A stretch of DNA of 6,854 bases from Parachlamydiales bacterium (GCA_030641465.1 DAOWHK010000226.1:1-6854), one strand, 5' to 3'; positions 1 to 6,539 are shown, counted from the stretch's first letter. Made by a program: numbers and translations. The notes: a model not told the origin generated them from the sequence alone.

Positions 1-49
1 CTTACTTACCCCTCCCCTTTCCTCCGCTCCATTTACAATAGATCGCCCT

Positions 50-2017
50 ATGAGTGCACAATTTTCTCATAGTTTTAGCAAATTTCCCTATGAATTTGTG
101 ACAAAAAAGAGCGGGAAAAGGCCTGAGCTAGAGCCTTTGGAAAAAATATTGCCAAGCCTTGATAAAGGCGACCATACCGCACCTATCTCCCCTATTGCTA
201 TTGACAAGCTGCATTTTAGCACTCCTAATAATATGCAAGAAAATGTGCAAGACATCGCCTTAAATCTCCCACCTGTAAACCAAGAGTTAGAAGAGCTGCA
301 AAGCTACGAAGCTATTCTGAGGGATGAATATCAAAAATACATTCCTAATCGTCCCCCTCTTGCATTCCATATCCCCATCGAGCTTAAAGGAGTGTCTTCC
401 ACATCCCATACAAATGAAGAACTCATAGCTCATGTTCCAATCTATGAGTATTTTACAAGTGACAGAGCAGCTCCTTCTGCATTTTCCAAGCAGCTAGCTT
501 TAGACTTACCAATAGTTGATTTAATGCATGAGCAAGTATTTACATTCTCAAACACTATTAAAGAAAATCTTGCGCCATATGCCCTTATCGCCATCAATCA
601 TCAAAAATATCAATTTGCACACGAACAAATGCAGGATGTCCCTGAAAAGCTTACGCAAAAAGAAATATCGACAAATTTGCTTATCAACCATTTTGTTTCT
701 ACTTTCCTACTTCCCATCATAGAAGCGGAAAAGCCCTCCTCTCCAAAATTTAACAAAAATGATCTTGAGGCCTCAACAATCCAATTTAGCAAGAAACTTA
801 AGCCCCAAATTTTAGAAAAGACCGAAACTACTCTGCCATTTAAGGTGGAAAAGATAGCAGGGTCCATATTGCAAAAAAAGAGCATCAATTACCTTGATCA
901 AAAAAAATGCGATGCAAAACAAATCAATCAGCTCCATCGAATGACTTTTGCAAATCTTTCGCGCGCACCCTCAATATTTGCAGATCATATCCCTGTAATC
1001 TATGAAGATGCCTTCACATGCGATGTAAAAATCTCACCTGGAGTCGATGGAAATGGATATCTTTTCTCTCTTGCACTTACACCAAATGAAAAGATCCAAC
1101 TCACATCGATTAATCAAAGCTTCTATTTTATCATTGATCACACAACGACTATCGAAAAACATCGCTATAATACTTTCAAGCAAGGAGTGATCAAAGCCTG
1201 TGCTCAGCTAAAAGAAGGTGACGAATTTAACGTCATCGTTGTAGATAGTAAAATCAAAAAGATGAGTCCAAAAAGCATCAAATGGAATAAAAATAGCCCC
1301 AAAGAGGCCGCAGTCTTTTTACAAAAACACGAATACCTTGGACATTTAAAAAACAAAAGCCCCTATAAAGTTTTTCAAGAAGTCTATGACGAAAATTCCA
1401 AACTTCCACAAACAATCATTTACCTCTCCGATGGTAACTCCCTTAAAACTATTCAAAAAGATTGCAAAAATCTAAAAGCTCTTACGAGTGAAGGATCCAA
1501 TTCTTTTTCTCTGTATACAGCAGCTGCCAGTCAAGGGAATAACCTACCCATGCTTAAGCTGCTTAGCTCCTTGAATAAAGGAGAGCTGATGCACTCGCCA
1601 ACTCACGCAGCCTTTCCTCGAAAACTTGCAAGGCTTGTAAAACATGTCGATCGAATTTTTGCAAAAGATCTACGTGTCCTATTAAAAACAGAAGGATACT
1701 CCCAAGTTCTTCAACTAAATTCCCACCTACCTAACTTCTTTCAAGATCGGCCATATGTTATCTATGGAAAAGTAGACAATCTCCAAGATTTTGAACTTCA
1801 TATTCAAGGAAAAATGCATGGGAAGATCTTCTCTCATACACAAAAAATTTCGTTTGAAAATGCAAAAAGTGCCGGATACCAGCTTCAAAAAAATTACTCA
1901 ACCAAACAAGCCGATGTCTGTTTTGAATATTTCCTCACCGACTCCAACCCTATATACCTAAGAGAAGCTAAAAAAATTCTCGAGCCATTTAATATCGAGC
2001 TTCCGTGTAAGCTATGA
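50..2017 (+). CDS. Hypothetical protein with degenerate VWA-like domain
   Basis: No exact family is recognised, but the C-terminal half resembles VWA proteins. Residues about 320-343 (CDVKISPGVDGNGYLFSLAL) look like the beta-strand region that precedes a VWA domain. FYFIIDHTTTI follows, with D363, T365 and T367 in place of the usual DxSxS metal-binding motif. Then come LKEGDEFNVIVVDS, as in the second VWA strand, and TIIYLSDG with D461. The mid-domain GTN-type threonine of a classic metal site is not evident. Residues about 560-600 (LPNFF, VIYGKVDN) resemble the beta-sandwich after VWA in such proteins. The first 300 residues are proline-rich and unassigned, and no signal peptide or membrane segment is visible. 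The ATG at 50 has no Shine-Dalgarno sequence, and the frame is open back to base 2, so the gene may start outside the window. It overlaps rsmD by 4 bases, suggesting co-translation. VWA domains usually bind proteins; the role here is unknown. Confidence 0.85.
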   Translation: MSAQFSHSFSKFPYEFVTKKSGKRPELEPLEKILPSLDKGDHTAPISPIAIDKLHFSTPNNMQENVQDIALNLPPVNQELEELQSYEAILRDEYQKYIPNRPPLAFHIPIELKGVSSTSHTNEELIAHVPIYEYFTSDRAAPSAFSKQLALDLPIVDLMHEQVFTFSNTIKENLAPYALIAINHQKYQFAHEQMQDVPEKLTQKEISTNLLINHFVSTFLLPIIEAEKPSSPKFNKNDLEASTIQFSKKLKPQILEKTETTLPFKVEKIAGSILQKKSINYLDQKKCDAKQINQLHRMTFANLSRAPSIFADHIPVIYEDAFTCDVKISPGVDGNGYLFSLALTPNEKIQLTSINQSFYFIIDHTTTIEKHRYNTFKQGVIKACAQLKEGDEFNVIVVDSKIKKMSPKSIKWNKNSPKEAAVFLQKHEYLGHLKNKSPYKVFQEVYDENSKLPQTIIYLSDGNSLKTIQKDCKNLKALTSEGSNSFSLYTAAASQGNNLPMLKLLSSLNKGELMHSPTHAAFPRKLARLVKHVDRIFAKDLRVLLKTEGYSQVLQLNSHLPNFFQDRPYVIYGKVDNLQDFELHIQGKMHGKIFSHTQKISFENAKSAGYQLQKNYSTKQADVCFEYFLTDSNPIYLREAKKILEPFNIELPCKL

Positions 2018-2562
2018 CACTTCGAATTACTGGCGGAATATTTCGAAACCGGAAAATCCAAGCCCCCAAAGGCACACAAACAAGACCCACCTTGGAAAAG
2101 GTAAGAAAAGCCGTCTTTGATAAACTGCAACAAAAATGCGAAAACGCTCTATTTCTCGATCTATTTGCAGGAAGTGGTGCGATGGGTCTCGAAGCTGTTA
2201 GTCGCGGCGCTAAAGGTGTCGTATTTGTCGAATATGACCGTTTGGCAATAGACTGCCTTAAAAAAAACATCAACTCATTAGAAATCGAAAACCAGTGCCA
2301 AATACTAAAAGGCAAAGCCGAGCAAATTCTAAATAAGCTGCAATCCCCTTTTGATATCATCTATATCGATCCTCCCTACGAAAAAGGCTACGCGGAAAAG
2401 ATCCTTGAACTTATCGATAAAAATAAGCTCCTAGCAGAAAATGGTATTCTATTCGTAGAAGAAAGAGCGCCATTAAAAAATCTTTCCCTGATAAACTTAG
2501 AGCTAAAACAGCAAAAAACCTACGGAAGCACTAAGCTCTACCAGTTTGAGCAGAAATCTTAG
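2014..2562 (+). CDS. rsmD: 16S rRNA (guanine(966)-N(2))-methyltransferase RsmD
   Basis: RsmD is the cytoplasmic enzyme that transfers a methyl group from SAM to N2 of G966 in 16S rRNA during small-subunit assembly. The 182 residues match the family's usual size of about 180-200. Visible signatures, in order: RITGG near the N-terminus (4-8); RPT followed by VRKAVFDKL (24-38); SAM-binding motif I LDLFAGSGAMGLE (48-60); the acidic end of motif II in FVEYD (E73); the catalytic motif IV DPPY (119-122); and the C-terminal YGSTKLYQFE (170-179). Nothing essential is missing. The ATG at 2014 overlaps the preceding stop as ATGA and puts the conserved RITGG three residues in. No strong ribosome site is present, so translational coupling to the VWA-like gene is likely. 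The gene converges on the minus-strand unit, with a 24-base gap that shows no obvious terminator hairpin. Confidence 0.95.
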   Translation: MTLRITGGIFRNRKIQAPKGTQTRPTLEKVRKAVFDKLQQKCENALFLDLFAGSGAMGLEAVSRGAKGVVFVEYDRLAIDCLKKNINSLEIENQCQILKGKAEQILNKLQSPFDIIYIDPPYEKGYAEKILELIDKNKLLAENGILFVEERAPLKNLSLINLELKQQKTYGSTKLYQFEQKS

Positions 2563-2586
2563 GAATGGACTTTTTCAACACGCCCT

Positions 2587-2919
2587 TTAGGAGAACTCCC
2601 ATAAAGAAAGAGTCTTTAAAAATTCTTCCATATACTTTTTGTAGTGAAGATATTTTTTTAGAGGAATCGAATCAAAGGCTAAATAAATCATCTCCTCTTT
2701 TTCCACAAAATACGTCCTATTCGCCTCAAGACGGAGCATTTTTCCAGGAGATAAGCTTTCTTTTAAAAAGCTTGGTGGCTGAAAAATTTTTGAACTAAGG
2801 GTCCACCGGTTATTCTTAGGGTCCACCGATACAAGTACCTTTTTATCAAAACAATTAATACGCGCTTTGTTCTGAGAAAGAAGCTGACTAATTAAAGCTA
2901 AGTAAGTCGTATATAACAT
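2587..2919 (-). CDS. Small hypothetical protein, last gene of the minus-strand unit
   Basis: A 110-residue protein that I do not recognise. It is taken as real because it follows the Rsm22-like gene by only 23 bases on the same strand, uses codons like its neighbours, and has a folded-protein look. It begins with a hydrophobic helix (LALISQLLSQ), continues with several short beta-like stretches (RINCF, KVLVSVD, RWTLSSKIF, MLRLEANRTYFV, MIYLAFDSIP), and ends with a lysine/tyrosine-rich helix (residues about 88-106). No signal peptide, metal site or catalytic motif is visible. The alpha-beta-alpha pattern is loosely like small secretion chaperones, but no motif supports that. No clear Shine-Dalgarno sequence precedes the ATG at 2919, so the start is only moderately secure. 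A 77-codon plus-strand reading frame overlaps it and is judged a shadow. Confidence 0.65.
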   Translation of the reverse strand: MLYTTYLALISQLLSQNKARINCFDKKVLVSVDPKNNRWTLSSKIFQPPSFLKESLSPGKMLRLEANRTYFVEKEEMIYLAFDSIPLKKYLHYKKYMEEFLKTLSLWEFS

Positions 2920-2942
2920 GAGATTAATTGTATATTAGAGCT

Positions 2943-3923
2943 CTATATTATATCACCATTTAAAAATACATCTCCCCACAAGCTTTTTTTTGATTTTTTA
3001 TACAAAGATTTGTCTTTTTTACTAATTGTTTTATTAACAATTTTACCTTCCTTGCAAAGGGTAAGGTTCACATGCCCTTTCTTGATTTCAGGAGAGCTGA
3101 CAAGCCTTGATCCAAAGGGTTCGCATTTGTTTTTAGACGCAATAAGATAGGAAAATTTTTCATCCTCAAAACTGCAACTTCCAAGCTTTACCAATTGATG
3201 CATAGGTGATCTTGCAAGGCGCACTCCAAAATGACACCAATTAGGAAACTGCATTGGACATGCCATTTGATTTGGACATGGAGCAACAATTGTAGCGCCA
3301 AGTGAAATAAGGATTTCTCGGAATTTTAAGATCCGTGAAAAACCAAGCGTTGTGCCAGGTTCAATAATGATCATAAACTCCTTTGTTTTCTCAAAGGAAT
3401 CGCCAATAAGTGAGCTCCAGCAAGATTCGGGAGCCTCCCCTAAGGAGTAAGAAAAAAGAGTCAGATCAAAAGCCTCTTCTACGACTCTTTGAAAGTCTTG
3501 AAGCTTCCAATCGACACGGTTTTCTAGATCTTTGTTTGAATGAAGAAGTTCTTTTCCAAGCCGAATAAATTTAGCATCCCTCTCAACGAGTAGAAGCTTT
3601 TCCATGTTGGGAAATAACTCTGCCACTGCCCAAGATGATGTGCCAGGTCCTGCACCAAAATCCACAATCGATTTTGGAGAAAAACCTGGCCTATGCCTTG
3701 TAAATTCCTCAAAAACTCTAGAAATGGCAGCAAATGTAGCAGGAAATCGATAGCAGAGATAAGCAAAGGGATCATTTTCTTGATCAATAAATGGATCTTT
3801 CCTTCCTTGCTCATTTCGGTACTTAAAAGAAAGCCGCTCCGCAGCTTCTTTGAGCTTCGGCGCTGGAATTTTTTCAAGTAGTTCGTCAATTACCGACTGA
3901 AGAGAAAAAGGAAGGGTTTTCAT
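2943..3923 (-). CDS. Rsm22/METTL17-family methyltransferase-like ribosome assembly protein
   Basis: This 326-residue protein matches the small-subunit Rsm22 family, SAM-methyltransferase-fold proteins related to yeast Rsm22 and human METTL17, which support mitochondrial small-subunit assembly. Bacterial members are poorly characterised. SAM motif I is VDFGAGPGTSSWA (87-99), followed by LLVERD (111-116) and IIIEPGT (186-191). The family C-terminal block has C216-x5-C222-x7-C230, written PCPNQMACPM then NWCHF, and a fourth cysteine at C290 in GHVNLTLC. This is the spacing expected of the four Fe-S ligands described for the mitochondrial members. Other family signatures are RLARSPMH, FEDEKFSYLIAS (252-263) and a basic tail ending in SLWGD. 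The ATG at 3923 overlaps the exporter's stop as ATGA, so translation is probably coupled. A role in ribosome maturation is inferred; whether it methylates anything is unknown. Confidence 0.87.
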   Translation of the reverse strand: MKTLPFSLQSVIDELLEKIPAPKLKEAAERLSFKYRNEQGRKDPFIDQENDPFAYLCYRFPATFAAISRVFEEFTRHRPGFSPKSIVDFGAGPGTSSWAVAELFPNMEKLLLVERDAKFIRLGKELLHSNKDLENRVDWKLQDFQRVVEEAFDLTLFSYSLGEAPESCWSSLIGDSFEKTKEFMIIIEPGTTLGFSRILKFREILISLGATIVAPCPNQMACPMQFPNWCHFGVRLARSPMHQLVKLGSCSFEDEKFSYLIASKNKCEPFGSRLVSSPEIKKGHVNLTLCKEGKIVNKTISKKDKSLYKKSKKSLWGDVFLNGDII

Positions 3924-5155
3924 TCTAACTTAGCTTTCATAAGTATCACACCAGCAATGACAACAGCAATTGCTGCAAAAATAAATGGAAAAGAGGAATG
4001 AGCATGAAGAAAAAGCCCTCCCAAAAATGCCGCAAGCATCATCGTTAATGAGAGCATTGACTGACTAAGCCCAAGAACCTTTCCTTGTATCGATCGATCG
4101 GCAGCATTCGAAATTTCTCCCGTACAAGTTGGCCAGATCAAACCAGCAACTATCGTACAGCATCCTAAAATAATTAAAAACCCAATAATATCTTCTGGAA
4201 AAATAGTTGAAAGAGTCACAACCGCCAAAACAAAAAACGATATGAGAAGTAGCTTTTTCGAAGACAAATGATTGTGAACAAGGCGGTGCAAAACACCCGT
4301 ACCTAATATCCAGCAAAGCCCCATAAGAGCGCTAATGTCCCCAATTGTCGAGCTTGATGACTGATAATTTTCCACAAGATAGGCCGGAAAAAACAAAAAG
4401 ATAATGTTCCAAGCAAAAAGAAAGAAAAAATAAACAAGATATAGAGATCGTAGCGATTTCTTGTTAAAAGCCTGCCTGAGGTCATGAAGACCCTTTATCA
4501 AATCAAATTTCCCCTTCAATTTCTCATGAATCGTCTCTCTAAAACACCAAAGAATAAATAAAAAATTAATCACGGATAGAAAAAACCCAACCCACATGGG
4601 AAAGGCTTTATTAAAGTAGGGGAAAATTTGAGGGTCAGAGAGCTTTCCTCCGACAAATGGTCCTAAAACGAACGTAAGCCCAGCAATTGCTGAGCCATAA
4701 CTAAAGTATTTGAGCTTTTGCTTAGGAGACCCACTTAAATCAGAGAGCGACGAAAGGCAAATGGAGAGATTTCCAGCGCCAATACCCATAAGAATCCTTC
4801 CTAAAAATAAAGGAACTATTGCTCGGTTACCAATGCTCCATGCACTGATTGCAAAACCTATAAGTGTGATAAAGGTCGTAATTAATAACGCCTTTTTTCT
4901 CCCTTGACGATCAGCATATTCTCCAAAAATAGGATTTAAAAAAAACTGCGCAAACGGAAAAGCTCCAAGAAAGAGGCCGAGTAAAATTGTTCGAGTCGCT
5001 AGAGGATAGCTCGCATTAAAAAGGCCCTCAGTATCACTTAAAAATAGCGGTGCAAAAATTGGAAAGACAATGGTTGCCCCTAAATTATCCACTGCAAATG
5101 TAAAAAATATCGTAAAAAGCGATGCTTTCCGAAATTTTTGAGAACTTTCTTTCAC
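3920..5155 (-). CDS. MFS transporter, DHA1/TetA-like exporter
   Basis: An inner-membrane major facilitator protein of 411 residues with about 12 hydrophobic segments, which is the usual DHA1 size. TM1 carries D23 in a TetA-like context (VDNLGATIVFPIFAPLF). Motif A in the loop after TM2 is GEYADRQGRKKA (78-89). Motif B in TM4 is LFLGRILMGIGAG with R120. Motif C in TM5 is GLTFVLGPFVGG (159-170), the signature of proton-coupled antiporters. A basic central loop lies at about 206-235. It probably exports a small molecule in exchange for protons; the substrate cannot be read from sequence, and drug resistance is not established. The start is GTG at 5155: AGAGG lies 6 bases upstream and no ATG occurs between it and the preceding in-frame stop. 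It is the first gene of the unit with the Rsm22-like and 110-residue genes. Copies of a repeated motif sit around its candidate promoter. Confidence 0.9.
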   Translation of the reverse strand: MKESSQKFRKASLFTIFFTFAVDNLGATIVFPIFAPLFLSDTEGLFNASYPLATRTILLGLFLGAFPFAQFFLNPIFGEYADRQGRKKALLITTFITLIGFAISAWSIGNRAIVPLFLGRILMGIGAGNLSICLSSLSDLSGSPKQKLKYFSYGSAIAGLTFVLGPFVGGKLSDPQIFPYFNKAFPMWVGFFLSVINFLFILWCFRETIHEKLKGKFDLIKGLHDLRQAFNKKSLRSLYLVYFFFLFAWNIIFLFFPAYLVENYQSSSSTIGDISALMGLCWILGTGVLHRLVHNHLSSKKLLLISFFVLAVVTLSTIFPEDIIGFLIILGCCTIVAGLIWPTCTGEISNAADRSIQGKVLGLSQSMLSLTMMLAAFLGGLFLHAHSSFPFIFAAIAVVIAGVILMKAKLE

Positions 5156-5161
5156 TATACG

Positions 5162-5166
5162 CCTCT
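5162..5166 (-). promoter_or_regulatory. Ribosome binding site for the MFS gene
   Basis: Read on the minus strand this is AGAGG, 6 bases before the GTG start at 5155. It is the main reason for accepting GTG, since the frame has no ATG before the upstream in-frame stop. Confidence 0.6.
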
Positions 5167-5173
5167 TTTCTTC

Positions 5174-5316
5174 TATGGTGGATTAAACTACCTAGCACTC
5201 CTCTCTTTCTCTTCATAGAATTTTTCTTGCATTATTTCAATAAATGTTTATAGAAACTTCGAATACAGATTTTCTATATAGTGGATTTTATCAATCAAGA
5301 TTTAATCCACTATATA
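5174..5316. repeat. Three copies of a TATRGTGGATT motif, operator-like
   Basis: Three related 14-mers lie in the exporter's upstream region: tatggtggattaaa at 5174-5187 (plus), tatagtggatttta at 5277-5290 (plus), and tatagtggattaaa at 5314-5301 (minus). The second and third face each other as a perfect 13-base inverted repeat (5275-5287 with 5304-5316) around a 16-base centre. The first differs from the third at one position and lies between the candidate transcription start and the GTG. Placement both upstream and downstream of a promoter suits repressor binding with looping, but no regulator gene is visible in the window. Some of the likeness reflects A/T-rich sequence; the GTGGATT core is the informative part. 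Confidence 0.5.
5212..5240 (-). promoter_or_regulatory. Candidate sigma-70-type promoter for the MFS-Rsm22 unit
   Basis: Read on the minus strand, TTGAAA (5240-5235) and TATGAA (5217-5212) are separated by exactly 17 bases. They match the -35 consensus at 5 of 6 and the -10 consensus at 4 of 6. Transcription would begin near 5205, giving a leader of about 50 bases that includes one TATRGTGGATT copy and the ribosome site. Such matches occur by chance in AT-rich DNA, so the call depends on spacing and position. Confidence 0.4.
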
Positions 5317-5390
5317 TTCCCAGTGTTTCAACTCTCCCCTCTAATAAACAACGTTTTACAACTTGAGCATTGAAGCCAAGGAAAGATTGG

Positions 5391-5452
5391 TTATACACAG
5401 ACCGATTCAAGACTTGGGTTTTTGCCAAAGTCTTGAATCAGTTTGTGTATAA
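5391..5452. repeat. Long inverted repeat, 28-base arms and 6-base loop
   Basis: The left arm (5391-5418) and right arm (5425-5452) pair at 25 of 28 positions, plus one G-T pair, around the loop tttttg. The outer ends are ttatacaca and tgtgtataa, and the inner core is gattcaagactt. It is not followed by a T-run on either strand and lies upstream of both flanking genes, so it is a poor intrinsic terminator. It could be a structured small RNA, a protein-binding cruciform or a short non-autonomous mobile element. No clear target-site duplication flanks it. Confidence 0.75.
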
Positions 5453-5505
5453 GGGACCTTCTTCTCGCGGATTATTCTATGCTTCCTCTATTTTTCTGCC
5501 CTCTA

Positions 5506-5511
5506 TATAAT
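5506..5511 (+). promoter_or_regulatory. Candidate -10 box of the P-loop gene
   Basis: A perfect TATAAT lies 31 bases before the ATG at 5543, giving a start near 5518 and a leader of about 25 bases. The region 16-18 bases upstream (around ttcctc) is a poor -35 match, so this promoter would be weak or need an activator. The long inverted repeat ends about 50 bases upstream of the box. Confidence 0.35.
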
Positions 5512-5542
5512 TGGTCCTGCTCTCAAAAATATTGGAAAATTT

Positions 5543-6511
5543 ATGCATTCTTGTTTAGTTGTGATTATTCTTCTTTTTCAAACCTTTTGTTTTGCCTCTT
5601 CTCAAAAAATAGTCCTATTATATGGAAGTAGCTGCTCTGGAAAAACAAGTTTATGTAAGGAGGTTGAGAGGCTAGATTGCAGCTGGCTTCACATCGATGA
5701 AGACGATATTTATATAGAAGAGTGGTTAAAAGAAATCGCTTCAAGCTTCCCTGCTGAATATGAGTGTATTTCAAAAGCAATTTCAGACAGCAATCTTTTC
5801 CATGCAGTGAAGAGAAATGTGATTTTATTCAAAGAACGTGCAACCTCAAAGGAGCGTAGCTTAGCACTTGAGTCTATTACTACAATTCAAACTTTCTTCC
5901 AAGAAGAAGGCTGTAAAGAATTTAGAGAAAAATTTAGGGAGAAATTCATTTCGTTAACTCTAGATGCAATAGAGCAAGGACTCATTAATCAGAAAAACAT
6001 CCTTTTAAATAGATGGTATTTGTCACACGATCAAATCACAAAAACTTTTCCAGACATTCCAACTAGCAAAGTATTTGCTTTTTCTCCACTTGTTTCTTCG
6101 TTAGAAAAATTTAATAAAAGAAATAGCGAAGCTTTTCTAGATAAAGATTTATCTAACCACCGCTTTTATAAACAGTTTATTCCAAGCTATATTAGTTTGT
6201 ATCAAATTAAAACAACTCCAACTGATATACATTTTCCCTGCAAAAGAAAAGATCTCGATACTTTGTTTGAGTCCATCTATCAAGATCTATTATTAGAGGA
6301 AAAAATAGTAAACCCTGGAATACTATCGGTAGAATTATCAAAAATGGAATTAGAGGAGTTTCGAAAGAAATTTATTCCTAAATATTTACTTCCAAATGAG
6401 ACCATTTACATCACTCCTAGCAGAGAATACGATATAATTATAAACACGCATCAAAAAACTCCCGATCAAATTGCAGAAGATTTATTATTAGAAATTAAAA
6501 AAACCAATTAA
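5543..6511 (+). CDS. P-loop phosphotransferase-like protein with predicted signal peptide
   Basis: This 322-residue protein has the architecture of small P-loop kinases near chloramphenicol phosphotransferase and zeta toxin. Residues 1-18 form a hydrophobic signal-like segment (LVVIILLFQTF) ending CFA before SSQ; the n-region lacks a positive charge, so export is probable but not certain. Walker A is GSSCSGKT (28-35) after the strand KIVLLY. IDEDD (51-55) sits where this group has its substrate-activating aspartate. NILLNRW (152-158) and KVFAFSPLVSSLEKFNKRN (176-194) fit the later strand and the lid with basic residues. The end, YDIIINTHQKTPDQIAEDLL, resembles the C-terminus of phosphotransferases of this group. 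Residues about 221-285 are extra and unassigned. The ATG at 5543 is preceded by a weak GGA about 6 bases upstream; no in-frame ATG occurs back to the stop at 5450. The substrate is unknown. It overlaps ung tail to tail by 17 bases. Confidence 0.82.
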   Translation: MHSCLVVIILLFQTFCFASSQKIVLLYGSSCSGKTSLCKEVERLDCSWLHIDEDDIYIEEWLKEIASSFPAEYECISKAISDSNLFHAVKRNVILFKERATSKERSLALESITTIQTFFQEEGCKEFREKFREKFISLTLDAIEQGLINQKNILLNRWYLSHDQITKTFPDIPTSKVFAFSPLVSSLEKFNKRNSEAFLDKDLSNHRFYKQFIPSYISLYQIKTTPTDIHFPCKRKDLDTLFESIYQDLLLEEKIVNPGILSVELSKMELEEFRKKFIPKYLLPNETIYITPSREYDIIINTHQKTPDQIAEDLLLEIKKTN

Positions 6512-6539
6512 TTGGTTTATTATTATTAGAAATTAAAAA
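6482..6539. repeat. 20-base direct repeat flanking an 18-base palindrome
   Basis: The sequence ttattattagaaattaaaaa occurs exactly at 6482-6501 and again at 6520-6539, a 38-base period. Between them lies a perfect palindrome, aaaccaattaattggttt (6501-6518). The first copy encodes the C-terminus of the P-loop protein on the plus strand. The second encodes the FLISNNN segment of Ung on the minus strand. The structure spans the convergent gene ends and looks like a short duplication or slippage product. Confidence 0.8.

Larger units (their letters stand above)
5156..5542. other. Divergent intergenic region without a gene
   Basis: This 387-base gap separates the minus-strand exporter unit from the plus-strand P-loop gene. 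I see no convincing coding region, tRNA or known riboswitch. It holds the three-copy motif, a candidate promoter in each direction, and a long inverted repeat at 5391-5452. The stretch at about 5320-5390 shows nothing recognisable. For this compact window the gap is unusually large and structured, which fits regulation of the two outward-facing genes or remnants of inserted DNA. Confidence 0.7.

Noticed and set aside
34..39. TACAAT as a -10 box for the first gene
   Set aside because: No matching -35 in the pyrimidine-rich flank, and transcription would start almost at the ATG; the frame is also open through this site.
2565..2798. 77-codon plus-strand reading frame directly after rsmD
   Set aside because: It lies antisense to the 110-residue minus-strand gene, its apparent AGGA is only 1-2 bases from the ATG, and the protein has no family resemblance. 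The minus-strand frame is longer and fits the operon.
2798..2828. Eleven-base direct repeat agggtccaccg, 20-base period
   Set aside because: Only two short copies inside a coding region, encoding unrelated residues on the minus strand; too little to call a repeat element.
2936..2945. Palindrome tagagctcta at the Rsm22-like stop
   Set aside because: Only 10 bases, without a loop or T-run; likely chance in a junction of 23 bases.
5443..5631. 62-codon plus-strand frame near the P-loop gene start
   Set aside because: It overlaps the start of the P-loop gene in another frame and begins inside the inverted repeat; no motif supports it.
6497..6518. Palindrome plus T-run as a rho-independent terminator for ung
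   Set aside because: On the minus strand the hairpin is followed by seven Ts, but these overlap the last codons and stop of ung, so termination there would remove the stop codon. The stem is weak, and on the plus strand no T-run follows.
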